The position numbers and the translations under genes are program-made. The notes beneath the pieces are model-generated. The model did not search any database. It was given only the letters and a program-made list of their open reading frames with translations, and was not told the DNA's origin. Positions 18,872-27,276 of a stretch of 64,000 bases of DNA are shown here, one piece after another; positions within the stretch are counted from its first letter, which is position 1, and each line of letters opens with the position of its first letter. This DNA is from Methylocella silvestris BL2 (GTDB taxonomy: Bacteria; Pseudomonadota; Alphaproteobacteria; Rhizobiales; Beijerinckiaceae), in NCBI RefSeq assembly GCF_000021745.1, contig NC_011666.1, positions 2,941,001 to 3,005,000 of the forward strand. The letters are read 5' to 3'.

Positions 18872-19971
18872 CGCCGCCCGGCCGGCGCTTCGGCGTAGAC
18901 GCTCATGCCCGGCCGAAGCTCCGGAATCGGCGCGACGGGATAGGCGCGCACCTCGAAGGTGCGGAGGTCGAAATCGCCCGTCGCGCGCGTCGCCCGCCAG
19001 CCCGCATATTCGCCCTTGGCCGCGATGACCTTGATTTCCGCTTCGATCTTGCGGTCTCCCAGCGCGGGCGCGCGCATCTCGAAGCGATCGCCGAGCTTGA
19101 GATTCTTGACAAGATCCTCGCGGAGGTCGAAACGCAGCCAGAGGTCGCCGAGATCGACGAGGGACAGCAAGGGCGCGCCGGGCGAGACATATTCGCCGAG
19201 CTCCGCCCCGATCTGATAGACCTGCGCTGCGATCGGAGCCTTGACGACCAGCTCGTCGACCTGCGCCTTGATCGTTTCGATCGACGCCTTGGCCTTTTCG
19301 ACATTGGCGCGCGAGACGGCGCGCTCCTCCGCCGTATAGCCGGCGACGGCTTCGTCATAGGCGAGTTTCGCCTGGTCGGAACCCCGTTGCGCGACCAGCA
19401 GCGAATTGGTGACCTCGTCAAGACGCTGGAGCGGCGCGTTGCCGTGTCCGGCAAGCTCCTTCACGCGATCGTAAGTCCGCTGGGCGAGGGTCATGTCGGC
19501 GGCGGCGCTATCGACGGCGGCCTTGCGTTGCGCGACCACTTCGGCGCGGGTGCCGACCTCGATGCGCGCGAATTCGGCGGTGGCGACGGCCAAAGCGGCC
19601 TCGGCCTCGCGCAGCTTGGTCAAGAGCTGCGGATTGTCGATCTCGATCAGCAATTGGCCCGCGGCGACATTCTCGCCCCGCGAGACCGGACGGCTGGCGA
19701 CCCTTCCGTCGACGCGGGCGGCGATGTCGATGCGCGTCGCCGCCGCCTCGCCCTGAATGACGAGCGGCTGCGGCTGCGCCAGATACCAGAGCGACAGGCC
19801 AACGACGGTCGTGACGATGAGAGCGACGATGATGGCTGGGCCCCGGGCGGCGGATTTTGCCGCGCCGCTATCGCTCGCCTTGAGGCCGCTTGGCGGCGAA
19901 TTCGAATCCCGCGGCGGCGCGGGAGAGGACGACGTCTCGATAGCGTCGGCGTTATGATGAGGGACCGCCAT
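18868..19971 (-). CDS. HlyD-family periplasmic adaptor, first gene of the exporter operon
   Basis: 367 aa with a Shine-Dalgarno AAGGA just upstream. A Pro/Ser-rich cytoplasmic tail of about 45 aa precedes a single membrane helix (GPAIIVALIVTTVVGLSLWYL). The first lipoyl-like half (IAARVDGRVASRPVSRGENV), a long coiled hairpin (about 110-230) and the second half (VKAPIAAQVYQIGAELGEYV) follow. It is similar in plan to the adaptor at the end of the operon but only distantly related in sequence. The stop overlaps the permease start (ATGA). It is divergent from the LysR gene 406 bp away, which may regulate it. Confidence 0.85.
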   Translation of the reverse strand: MAVPHHNADAIETSSSPAPPRDSNSPPSGLKASDSGAAKSAARGPAIIVALIVTTVVGLSLWYLAQPQPLVIQGEAAATRIDIAARVDGRVASRPVSRGENVAAGQLLIEIDNPQLLTKLREAEAALAVATAEFARIEVGTRAEVVAQRKAAVDSAAADMTLAQRTYDRVKELAGHGNAPLQRLDEVTNSLLVAQRGSDQAKLAYDEAVAGYTAEERAVSRANVEKAKASIETIKAQVDELVVKAPIAAQVYQIGAELGEYVSPGAPLLSLVDLGDLWLRFDLREDLVKNLKLGDRFEMRAPALGDRKIEAEIKVIAAKGEYAGWRATRATGDFDLRTFEVRAYPVAPIPELRPGMSVYAEAPAGRR

Positions 19972-20377
19972 TCAATTCCTTCCGTTGGTCGCCATATGCC
20001 GAAACCAAGGCGGGGAAGCGTCGATCTTCACAATTTCCGTGAAGAGGCCCGGCGCAAAACAGAGGGGCTCGCGCTCGTCTCATGTTGGATGTCGCGCAGC
20101 TTGTCAACGGTAGAGAAACAACGGTTGCGATTGCTTCCCGCGGGACCCTGACCCATTCGAACGGGAGAGTCCCTGCTCTTTCCCGGTAGAGGCCTCCACG
20201 CGCGAGGTCGCCGCCGCCTCGCAAACCCGCCATGGCGGCGTCGTCAATATGTCGCACTTTCGCTCCGCCGCCGCGCGTCGTGCGCTCGACCGGAAAAACC
20301 GGTAGATTGCAGCGCCCTGGACAAACGCATCCGGAACAGCGGGTCGAGGGCTGGCGCCGCGGGAGGCAAGCGAGGAA
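19972..20377. promoter_or_regulatory. Divergent control region between exporter operon and LysR gene
   Basis: 406 bp without a convincing gene. It should hold the promoters for the minus-strand exporter operon and the plus-strand LysR gene. LysR regulators commonly bind such divergent regions. I found no clear T-N11-A operator with long arms and no good -35/-10 pair, so no binding site is assigned. Confidence 0.4.
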
Positions 20378-21349
20378 ATGGTGAGAATAAGAACGATCGA
20401 TTTGAATCTCCTGCGCGTCTTCGAAGCCGTGATGCGACATCGCAGTGTGATACGGGCAAGCCGCGAACTCGGCGTCACCGCGTCCGCCGTAAGCCACGCC
20501 TTGTCACGCTTGCGGCAGGCGCTCGGCGACGAGCTGTTCATTTCCGGCGAGGCCGGCATGGAGCCAACCGCGCGGGCGCTCGAACTCGAGCCCGCCATAC
20601 GCGACGGGCTTGAACGAATCGATCATGCCGTCGGCGCGCAGCCGTTTGTGCCGACGGACGCTTTTCGGACCTTCCGCATTGCCGCCACCGACTACGTCGC
20701 CGTCGCGATTCTTCCGCAGCTGGTCGGCCGACTGGCCGAAGTCGCGCCGCAGATCGACCTGCGAATTTTTCCGTTCAACCGCACCGACGTCGTCCGGCAT
20801 CTCGACGAGGGCCGCATCGATTTCGTCATGGGCTGGTTTGGCGATCTTCCCGACCGCATGCGCCGCGCCACCATCGTCGTCGAGAAGGAGGCGATGGTGG
20901 TGCGGACGGGGCATCCCTTGACCGAAGGTCCCCTCACCAAGGAGCGGCTTTTCTCTTTTCCGCATATCGTCGTCGAGCTAATCGGAACCGAGGAAGCCGC
21001 GGTCGACGGATTTTTTGACGATCGCGGCGTGTGGCGGCGCGTCTGGATCGAACGCCTGTTGATCGAGGCCGACGCCGATCAAGGGGAGGTCGGCCGCGTA
21101 GCTGTGTCGGTCCCCCACTATGCGGCCGTCCCGCCCATGGTTCGCGTCAGCGATATGGTCGCCACATTGCCGAGCGCGCTCGCCCGCGCGGCCGTGGAGC
21201 AAGGCTCGCTCGTCATGCTCGATCTTCCTTACGAACCTCTGGCGGTGCCGGTCGAGATGGTTTGGCATCAGCGGACGGAACGCGATGAGGGGTCCCAGTG
21301 GCTGCTCGGCGAATTGATCAGCGCCGTCAAACCGGCGGCCGTCGGCTGA
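20378..21349 (+). CDS. LysR-family transcriptional regulator (NodD-like subgroup)
   Basis: 323 aa. The N-terminal winged helix-turn-helix is typical: DLNLLRVFEAVMRHRSVIRA, then ELGVTASAVSHALSRLR and DELFI. The effector-binding domain (about 95-310) resembles the NodD/NahR-like branch (FRIAATDYVAVAILPQLV). GAGGAA lies immediately before ATG 20378. The divergent orientation relative to the HlyD/permease/HlyD operon suggests local control of that exporter, possibly induced by an exported aromatic or lipid-like compound. That is inference; the ligand is unknown. Confidence 0.88.
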   Translation: MVRIRTIDLNLLRVFEAVMRHRSVIRASRELGVTASAVSHALSRLRQALGDELFISGEAGMEPTARALELEPAIRDGLERIDHAVGAQPFVPTDAFRTFRIAATDYVAVAILPQLVGRLAEVAPQIDLRIFPFNRTDVVRHLDEGRIDFVMGWFGDLPDRMRRATIVVEKEAMVVRTGHPLTEGPLTKERLFSFPHIVVELIGTEEAAVDGFFDDRGVWRRVWIERLLIEADADQGEVGRVAVSVPHYAAVPPMVRVSDMVATLPSALARAAVEQGSLVMLDLPYEPLAVPVEMVWHQRTERDEGSQWLLGELISAVKPAAVG

Positions 21350-21886
21350 GCGTCCCGCGGCCCCGCCTCGGGCGTAAACAATGCGGCATGAAGCTTGTTC
21401 ACGAGCCGCGTGAGAAAATATCAGCGCATCGCCTCCTTGACCTCCTTTGTCGAAGCGGAGACTGTAGCGTGGCAGATGACGAGGGGAACGTGTGATCGGG
21501 CCTGATCAAGCGTTGACTTCGTCATCTCAATAAGAACAACCATTTGGAACGGCTGTTGTGTCATTGCAGCGCGTCGGACAGCTGGCCCCGGCGCGCTACA
21601 GGCATGCGATCTTTTATCCGCCCTGTGGTTTTCCCGGACCATGCCGGCGGACCCGGCGTAGCGATAGGGTCTGATGCTTTCGACAATCCTGTGATTGTTA
21701 TCAAAGTGACAGCTCTGTGACGCCGCCGGCTTTTGTCTGCGGCGCCCCGCATGCATTGGACGGAATCGATCCAAGAGGAGTAAATTGGCGCGATCTTTTC
21801 CCAAGGATCGCGCGGTATCGTCTTCCGCTGCGGCCGCAGCTCGAACCGCCTCGCGGACCAACCGGCCCTGAGGACGCAGTGACAAC
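21350..21886 (+). other. 537-bp region upstream of pta, no gene seen
   Basis: Short minus-strand frames here have no coding bias or recognisable product. TTGACT near 21513 could be part of a promoter, but no matching -10 box is clear. The final 100 bp hold a perfect hairpin (21788-21813). The region probably contains the promoter and leader of the pta operon. Confidence 0.45.
21788..21813 (+). promoter_or_regulatory. Perfect 8-bp hairpin in the pta leader
   Basis: GCGCGATC (21788-21795) is complementary to GATCGCGC (21806-21813) with a 10-nt loop TTTTCCCAAG. It lies about 75 bp before the pta ATG with no T-run after it, so it is not a standard terminator. It may be a protein operator or an RNA structure. 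Confidence 0.3.
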
Positions 21887-22858
21887 ATGCCTGACAGGAC
21901 TCCGATGGCGGAAATTCCCCCCAACAAGCACGAAAAATACGAAATTCTGATCGCAGCGGCGAAGCGGCTTCGGACGCCCAAAGTCGCCGTCGCGCATCCT
22001 TGCGATCAAACCTCGCTGGAAGGCGCGATCGACGGCGCGCGCCTTGGGCTGATCGATCCGATCCTGGTCGGGCCCGCGGCGCGCATCGCCAAAGCGGCTG
22101 CCGAAGCCGGTCTCGATATTGCGGGATTTGAGGTCGTCGACACGGAGCACAGCCATGAATCGGCCAGTCGCGCCGTGGCGCTCGTGCGGGAAGGCAAGGC
22201 CGAGGCCCTGATGAAGGGGAGCCTGCACACCGACGAACTGATGGGCGCCGTCGTCAAGACCGACGGCGGGCTGCGCACGTCCCGACGGCTAAGCCATTGC
22301 TTCGTCATGGACATTCCCGGCCACGCCGACCCCTTGATCATCACCGACGCCGCGGTCAATATCTTTCCGACACTCGCTGATAAGGTCGACATTCTGCAAA
22401 ATGCGATCGATCTCGCTCATGCGCTGGGTTTCCCCGAGGCGCGCGTCGCCATTCTCTCCGCCGTCGAGACGGTAAATCCCAAGATTCCATCGACAATCGA
22501 AGCCGCCGCGCTTTGCAAGATGGCGGATCGCGGCCAGATCACCGGCGCCCTTCTCGAGGGTCCGCTGGCGCTCGACAACGCCATCAGTCCCGAGGCGGCG
22601 GCGATCAAGCATCTGTCGCCCCCAGTCGCCGGCCGCGCCAACATCCTCCTCGTGCCCGATCTCGAAGCGGGCAACATGCTGGCGAAGAGCCTCAGCTTTC
22701 TCGCCGGAGCGGATGCGGCGGGGATTGTGCTTGGCGCCCGCGTGCCAATTATCTTGACGAGCCGCGCCGATTCCGTGCTCTCGCGCCTTGCGTCCTGCGC
22801 CGTGGCCGCGCTGATCGTCGAAAGCCGCCGGGCGGACGCCAACAAGGCCGTGGTCTAG
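21887..22858 (+). CDS. pta: Phosphate acetyl/butyryltransferase family enzyme
   Basis: Interconverts acyl-CoA and acyl phosphate. 323 aa from ATG 21887; ATG 21905, preceded by CAGGA, may be the real start (317 aa). This is the short Pta/Ptb-type enzyme without the N-terminal regulatory domains of E. coli Pta. Visible family features are PKVAVAHPCDQTSLEGA near the N-terminus, EALMKGSLHTDELMGAVV in the middle, and GRANILLVPDLEAGNMLAKS near the C-terminus. It stops 2 bp before ackA, which uses its product, so the pair makes or uses acetyl phosphate. In alphaproteobacteria it is often annotated as enoyl-CoA hydratase/phosphate acetyltransferase, but no hydratase domain is present here. Confidence 0.88.
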   Translation: MPDRTPMAEIPPNKHEKYEILIAAAKRLRTPKVAVAHPCDQTSLEGAIDGARLGLIDPILVGPAARIAKAAAEAGLDIAGFEVVDTEHSHESASRAVALVREGKAEALMKGSLHTDELMGAVVKTDGGLRTSRRLSHCFVMDIPGHADPLIITDAAVNIFPTLADKVDILQNAIDLAHALGFPEARVAILSAVETVNPKIPSTIEAAALCKMADRGQITGALLEGPLALDNAISPEAAAIKHLSPPVAGRANILLVPDLEAGNMLAKSLSFLAGADAAGIVLGARVPIILTSRADSVLSRLASCAVAALIVESRRADANKAVV

Positions 22859-22860
22859 CC

Positions 22861-24057
22861 ATGACGACCGGCAACGCCATCGTCGTCGTCAACGCCGGTT
22901 CGTCGAGCATCAAATTCTCGCTGTTCCGCGAGGAGGGAGCCGATCTCTCCGTTTTTCTCAAAGGTCAGATCGAGGGTCTCTATACGGACGGCGCGCATTT
23001 CGCCGCCCGCGACACAGGCGGGGAACTCGTCGCCGAGAAGCGCTGGGGCGGAGAGACCGTCACGCATGACGACGCCATGCGGCGTCTTCTCGATTTCGTG
23101 CATGGGCGTCTTGGCGATTATCGGGTTGACGCGGTCGGCCATCGCATCGTGCATGGCGGCGCCGAATTTTCCGAGCCGGTTCGGCTCACGACTGAGGCGC
23201 TCGCCCGGCTCGAGCGGCTGACGCCGCTTGCGCCCTTGCATCAGCCGCATAATCTCGCGCCGGTGCGGACTTTGCTCGACATTGCGCCGCACATCCCACA
23301 GGTCGGATGCTTCGACACGGGCTTCCACGCGAGCCAGCCGCCGCTTGCGCAGGCCTTCGCATTGCCGGCCGAAATCACCGAGCGCGGCGTCCGCCGCTAC
23401 GGCTTTCACGGCCTCTCCTACGAATATATCGCCTCCGCGCTGCCGCACTATGATCCGAGCCTCGCGCAGGCGCGGGTGATCGTCGCCCATCTCGGCAATG
23501 GCGCGAGTCTCTGCGCGCTGCGGGCGGGGCGCAGCGTTGCCAGCACCATGGGCTTTACCGCCGTCGACGGCCTGCCGATGGGCACACGCTCGGGCGCGCT
23601 CGACCCCGGCGTCATTCTCTATCTGCTCGACGAGTTGAAGATGGGGCCGCGCGAGATCGAGCGGCTGCTCTATAAGCAATCCGGTCTGCTTGGCGTCTCG
23701 GGCGTCTCGAGCGACATGCGCAGCCTCGAAGCGAGCGATAACCCGCGCGCGCGCCTCGCCATCGACCTGTTCGTCTACAGGATCGGCCGCGAGATCGGGT
23801 CGCTCGCCGCGGCCCTCGGCGGTCTCGACGCGCTGGTCTTCACGGCGGGCATCGGCGAGCACAGCGCGTCGCTGCGCCGGTCGGTCTGCCTCGGCGCCGC
23901 ATGGCTGGGGCTTGTCCTCGACGAGGCGGCGAATGAGTCCGGCGCCTCCCGGATCAGCGCGCCCGGCAGCCGCGTCTCGGCTTGGGTCGCGCCGACAGAC
24001 GAAGAGCTGATGATCGCGCGCCACGCCAAAAGGCTGCTCGCCGGGGCCGACACATGA
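22861..24057 (+). CDS. ackA: Acetate/propionate kinase
   Basis: 398 aa. ATG 22861 follows the pta stop by 2 bp and begins at the right place for the family (VVVNAGSSSIKFSLF). Other hallmark motifs are intact: VGHRIVHGGAEF, DTGFHASQP, VAHLGNGASLCAL, GLPMGTRSGALDPG and VFTAGIGEHS. It transfers phosphate between acyl phosphate and ADP, giving ATP and acetate in the dissimilatory direction. With pta this forms an overflow or acetate-assimilation pathway. Its TGA overlaps the ATG of a small ORF (ATGA). Confidence 0.95.
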   Translation: MTTGNAIVVVNAGSSSIKFSLFREEGADLSVFLKGQIEGLYTDGAHFAARDTGGELVAEKRWGGETVTHDDAMRRLLDFVHGRLGDYRVDAVGHRIVHGGAEFSEPVRLTTEALARLERLTPLAPLHQPHNLAPVRTLLDIAPHIPQVGCFDTGFHASQPPLAQAFALPAEITERGVRRYGFHGLSYEYIASALPHYDPSLAQARVIVAHLGNGASLCALRAGRSVASTMGFTAVDGLPMGTRSGALDPGVILYLLDELKMGPREIERLLYKQSGLLGVSGVSSDMRSLEASDNPRARLAIDLFVYRIGREIGSLAAALGGLDALVFTAGIGEHSASLRRSVCLGAAWLGLVLDEAANESGASRISAPGSRVSAWVAPTDEELMIARHAKRLLAGADT

Positions 24058-24212
24058 CCACCGAAGAGCGACGGGATTTGACGGTTAGCCATAGCGTGCG
24101 AACATCGTTGCGGAGGCCCGGCAAGACAAAAGGATCATCCGCCACGATGATGTCGCCGCGATCGTCTTTAAGGCCCGTCACGGGTCCCACTTCCGATGAC
24201 CCTGCACTTTAA
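24054..24212 (+). CDS. Possible 52-aa protein coupled to ackA
   Basis: ATG 24054 overlaps the ackA stop (ATGA), and the frame stays open to TAA at 24210-24212, inside the Shine-Dalgarno of the next gene. The product is hydrophilic and rich in Arg, Ser and Thr (MTTEERRDLTVSHSVRT…). It matches no family I know. It fills the space between ackA and the next gene exactly, which suggests translation, but the composition could equally be random GC-rich sequence. Confidence 0.3.
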   Translation: MTTEERRDLTVSHSVRTSLRRPGKTKGSSATMMSPRSSLRPVTGPTSDDPAL

Positions 24213-24223
24213 GGAGCGCGTTC

Positions 24224-24697
24224 ATGAGCGAAGAAACCAGCACGACGGCGCGCGTGGTCGATGACGAGACCTTTATGTCGGTCGCCGATCTCAAAGCCTA
24301 TGTGACTCAGGTGGATGCGGCCAAGGCTTCGGAGTCCTACGCCGCGCAAGAGGCAGCTCACAAGGCAAAGCAGGAGCTTATCGACAAGCTGCTGAAGCCG
24401 ATCGTGCTTACGCATGAAAAACTGGAGGCGTTGAAGCATCGCATTGAGCTCGCCGCGGAACGTGACGAGCATGAGCTCATGATCCTTCGTTTTCCTTCGG
24501 AGCTCTGCACGGACCATGGCCGCTCGATCAATCTCCCGGAGGAGGATTGGCCGGACTCGCTCGTCGGCGCGCCGCGGCAGCTTTACGTGGCGTGGAAGGA
24601 AAAATTCCAGCCGCTCGGCTACGGGCTGAAGGCGATGATCATCGAATGGCCGCATGGCTTTCCGGGCGATGTCGGCATGTTCTTGACCTGGAAATGA
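24224..24697 (+). CDS. Conserved-looking small cytoplasmic protein, function unknown
   Basis: 157 aa with a good Shine-Dalgarno (AAGGAG) 8 nt before ATG 24224. No signal peptide or membrane segment. An acidic, helical N-terminus (about 15-90, with Lys/Ala-rich KAKQELIDKLL) is followed by a compact part rich in aromatic residues (RFPSELCTDHGR, LYVAWKEKFQPLGYG). I do not recognise a family. Its place between ackA and the PHA-synthase-like gene suggests a role in the same carbon-storage or acyl-phosphate pathway, perhaps as a regulator or granule-associated protein. That is inference. Confidence 0.7.
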   Translation: MSEETSTTARVVDDETFMSVADLKAYVTQVDAAKASESYAAQEAAHKAKQELIDKLLKPIVLTHEKLEALKHRIELAAERDEHELMILRFPSELCTDHGRSINLPEEDWPDSLVGAPRQLYVAWKEKFQPLGYGLKAMIIEWPHGFPGDVGMFLTWK

Positions 24698-24918
24698 GGC
24701 GCCGCCGCGGGTGATCGCGCCGTCGACGATTTTCCTTGACGCGGAGCCGTTCGCAGAAGCCGCGGCGCTCCAGACTGCTGAGAGGTAACCGTCGGACGGC
24801 GGCGTGCCGCTTTCCGGCCCGATGGGGTCATCTGGTCGATGAGAAATCGGTCCAGATTCAAGAGCTGGCGCATTTTCAAGCGCGAAAACAGGCGTCGGCG
24901 CCAGAAGAGGAGCTCGCT

Positions 24919-27234
24919 ATGGATAACACGACCAAGCCCGCGGAGATCTTCAGCGCATTTTCGCAATTCTGGTCTTCCGCCCTCCCTTCGGCCGTCTCGC
25001 CGCCGGCCGGCGGCGCAGCGGACGAATCGCGGGGCGGAAGCAAAGCCGGCGCAAGCGCATTTGGTCCCGCGGCCGAATATTGGCTCGACGCCTGGCAGCG
25101 CTCCATCCTGTTTCTCGACGTGCTGCGCCAGCGCGGCGACACCTATCTCGAGCGGACGACGGAAATCGCGCCGAATGTCCTCAGTTTCAAGGCGAGCCTC
25201 GTCATGGACGGCCGCAAATTGCCGCGCCCGGTCAATTACGTGCTGGCGCGCATCACGCCGCCCGAAGGAGTCGCCACCGATCCGGCCAAGCGCCCCTTCA
25301 TTGTCTTCGATCCGCGCGCCGGCCATGGGCCGGGCATCGGCGGCATGAAGGCGCAGAGCGAAATCGGCCAGGCGCTCGCCGCGGGCCATCCCTGCTATTT
25401 CGTCGGCTTCCTGCCGAAGCCCGAGCCGGGGCAGACCATCGAGGATGTCTGCGCGGCGGAAGCGCGCTTCGTGCGCGAGGTCGCGGAGCTCCATCCGCAA
25501 GCCGAAGCCAAGCCCTGTCTCATCGGCAATTGTCAGGCCGGCTGGCAGATCGCGATGACCGCCGCCGTCGATCCCGCCCCCGTCGGGGCGCTGATCCTTG
25601 CGGGGGCGCCGCTATCCTACTGGGCCGGCGTCCATGGCAAGAATCCGCTGCGCTACCTCGGCGGGCTCCTTGGCGGCACATGGTTGACGGCGCTCTCCGG
25701 CGATCTTGGCGCGGGCATCTTCGACGGGGCTTCGCTCGTCGAGAATTTCGAGCGGATGAATCCCGCGAACACCTATTGGAAAAAGCCCTATAACGTCTAT
25801 TCGAAGATCGACACGGAGGCGGGGCGCTTCCTCGACTTCGAGACCTGGTGGGGCAATCCCGTGCTGCTCAACGCGGGGGAGATGCAATGGATCGCCGATA
25901 ATCTTTTCGTCGGCAACAGGCTGACCTCGGGCGAGATTCGCACCTCGGGCGGCGTCAAGGTCGATCTGCGCAACATCCGCGCGCCGATCGTCGTCTTCTG
26001 TTCATGGGGCGACGACATCACGCCGCCGCAGCAGGCGCTCGGCTGGATCACCGATCTTTACGCGACCGACGCCGAACTGGCCGAAGGCGGACAGACCATT
26101 GTCTATGCGCTGCACGAGTCGATCGGCCATCTCGGCATTTTCGTCTCCGGCAAGGTCGCCACGAAGGAGCACGACAAATTCGTCAATTGCCTCGACGCGA
26201 TCGAGCTGCTGCCGCCCGGTCTCTTTCAGGCAGTCATCACCGAGGTCGACGGGACTGTCGCGAACCGCGATCTCGTCGAGGGCCGCTACCTGCTTCGTTT
26301 CGAACCCCGCACGCTCTCCGACATTCGCGCGCTCGGCGGCAATGACGCCGAAGACGACAGGCGGTTCGAGACGGTCGCGCGCGTTTCCGAGGTCAACAAG
26401 GCGTTGTATCGCAAGTTCCTGTCGCCCGCGGTGCGCGCCCTCAGCAATGAGAAGACAGCGGAATTCCTGCGAAAATCAGAGCGCAACCGGCTGCGTTTCT
26501 CGGCTTTTTCGTCGAAAAATCCCTTGATGCAGCCGATAAGCGCCCTCGCCGAGACGGTCCGCAGCCATCGCGCGCCGGTTCGCGCCGATAACCCCTTCCT
26601 TGCCGGCGAGCGCGCTTTTTCTGAGGCGATGACGGCGAGCCTCGAAGCGTTCGGCAAAGCCCGCGACACGCTGACCGAGAACATCTTCCTGTCGGTCTAC
26701 GGCGCGCCCCTTGTGCAGGCGATTGTCGGGCTCGACCCGAGTGAGATCAGGCCGCGTCAGGGGATTGCGCATGATCTGGCGCATGAGGCCGCGACGGCGC
26801 GCCTGCGCGCGTCATTGGTCGAGGGACTGGGTCACGGCGATCTTCTGGACGCAGGACTGCGCGCGCTCGTCTACGTCTATCGCGGCCAAAGCGCGATCGA
26901 CGAGCGGGCTTTCGCGGCGCTGATAAAACTGCGCGAGAGCCAGCAGCCGGGGGCGCGCCGCAGCATGGCGCAGCTGAAGGACGCGCTGCGGCGCCAGGCG
27001 CTGATCGTGCGCATGGACGAAGAAGGCGCCGTGGCGGCGATCCCGAAGCTTTTGCCGGCCTCTGCCTCTGACCGGACGGTCGCGGTCGACGCCATCCGCA
27101 AGATCGTTCTCGCCGAAGGCGACGTTTCCGAGGAAACAGCGCGCCGCCTTTCCCGTATCGAGGCGCTGTTCGGCCAGCCGTCCGAGGCCCTCGCCGTGAC
27201 CGCCGCGCCGGCGCCGCGCCTCGCGGCCCAATGA
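24919..27234 (+). CDS. DUF3141 protein, PHA-synthase-like alpha/beta hydrolase
   Basis: 771 aa from ATG 24919, preceded by AGAGGAG; an open extension upstream looks noncoding. The N-terminal 60-500 is an alpha/beta-hydrolase related to class I/III polyhydroxyalkanoate synthases. The nucleophile motif GNCQAGW puts Cys205 in a lipase-like box, Asp365/366 lie in SWGDDITPP, and His404 lies in IGHLG, a plausible Cys-Asp-His triad. The C-terminal 270 residues are helical and specific to this family. DUF3141 proteins are commonly encoded next to pta, ackA and fabI, as here, and are thought to work on 3-hydroxyacyl-CoA, but the activity is not established. Likely cytoplasmic. Confidence 0.82.
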   Translation: MDNTTKPAEIFSAFSQFWSSALPSAVSPPAGGAADESRGGSKAGASAFGPAAEYWLDAWQRSILFLDVLRQRGDTYLERTTEIAPNVLSFKASLVMDGRKLPRPVNYVLARITPPEGVATDPAKRPFIVFDPRAGHGPGIGGMKAQSEIGQALAAGHPCYFVGFLPKPEPGQTIEDVCAAEARFVREVAELHPQAEAKPCLIGNCQAGWQIAMTAAVDPAPVGALILAGAPLSYWAGVHGKNPLRYLGGLLGGTWLTALSGDLGAGIFDGASLVENFERMNPANTYWKKPYNVYSKIDTEAGRFLDFETWWGNPVLLNAGEMQWIADNLFVGNRLTSGEIRTSGGVKVDLRNIRAPIVVFCSWGDDITPPQQALGWITDLYATDAELAEGGQTIVYALHESIGHLGIFVSGKVATKEHDKFVNCLDAIELLPPGLFQAVITEVDGTVANRDLVEGRYLLRFEPRTLSDIRALGGNDAEDDRRFETVARVSEVNKALYRKFLSPAVRALSNEKTAEFLRKSERNRLRFSAFSSKNPLMQPISALAETVRSHRAPVRADNPFLAGERAFSEAMTASLEAFGKARDTLTENIFLSVYGAPLVQAIVGLDPSEIRPRQGIAHDLAHEAATARLRASLVEGLGHGDLLDAGLRALVYVYRGQSAIDERAFAALIKLRESQQPGARRSMAQLKDALRRQALIVRMDEEGAVAAIPKLLPASASDRTVAVDAIRKIVLAEGDVSEETARRLSRIEALFGQPSEALAVTAAPAPRLAAQ

Positions 27235-27276
27235 AAGCTCGACGCTGGCTGCGATCATGCGTGAGAGGCTTCTTCG

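Noticed and set aside
22855..24024. 389-aa minus-strand frame antisense to ackA
   Set aside because: Acetate kinase motifs are all present on the plus strand; the antisense translation has none.
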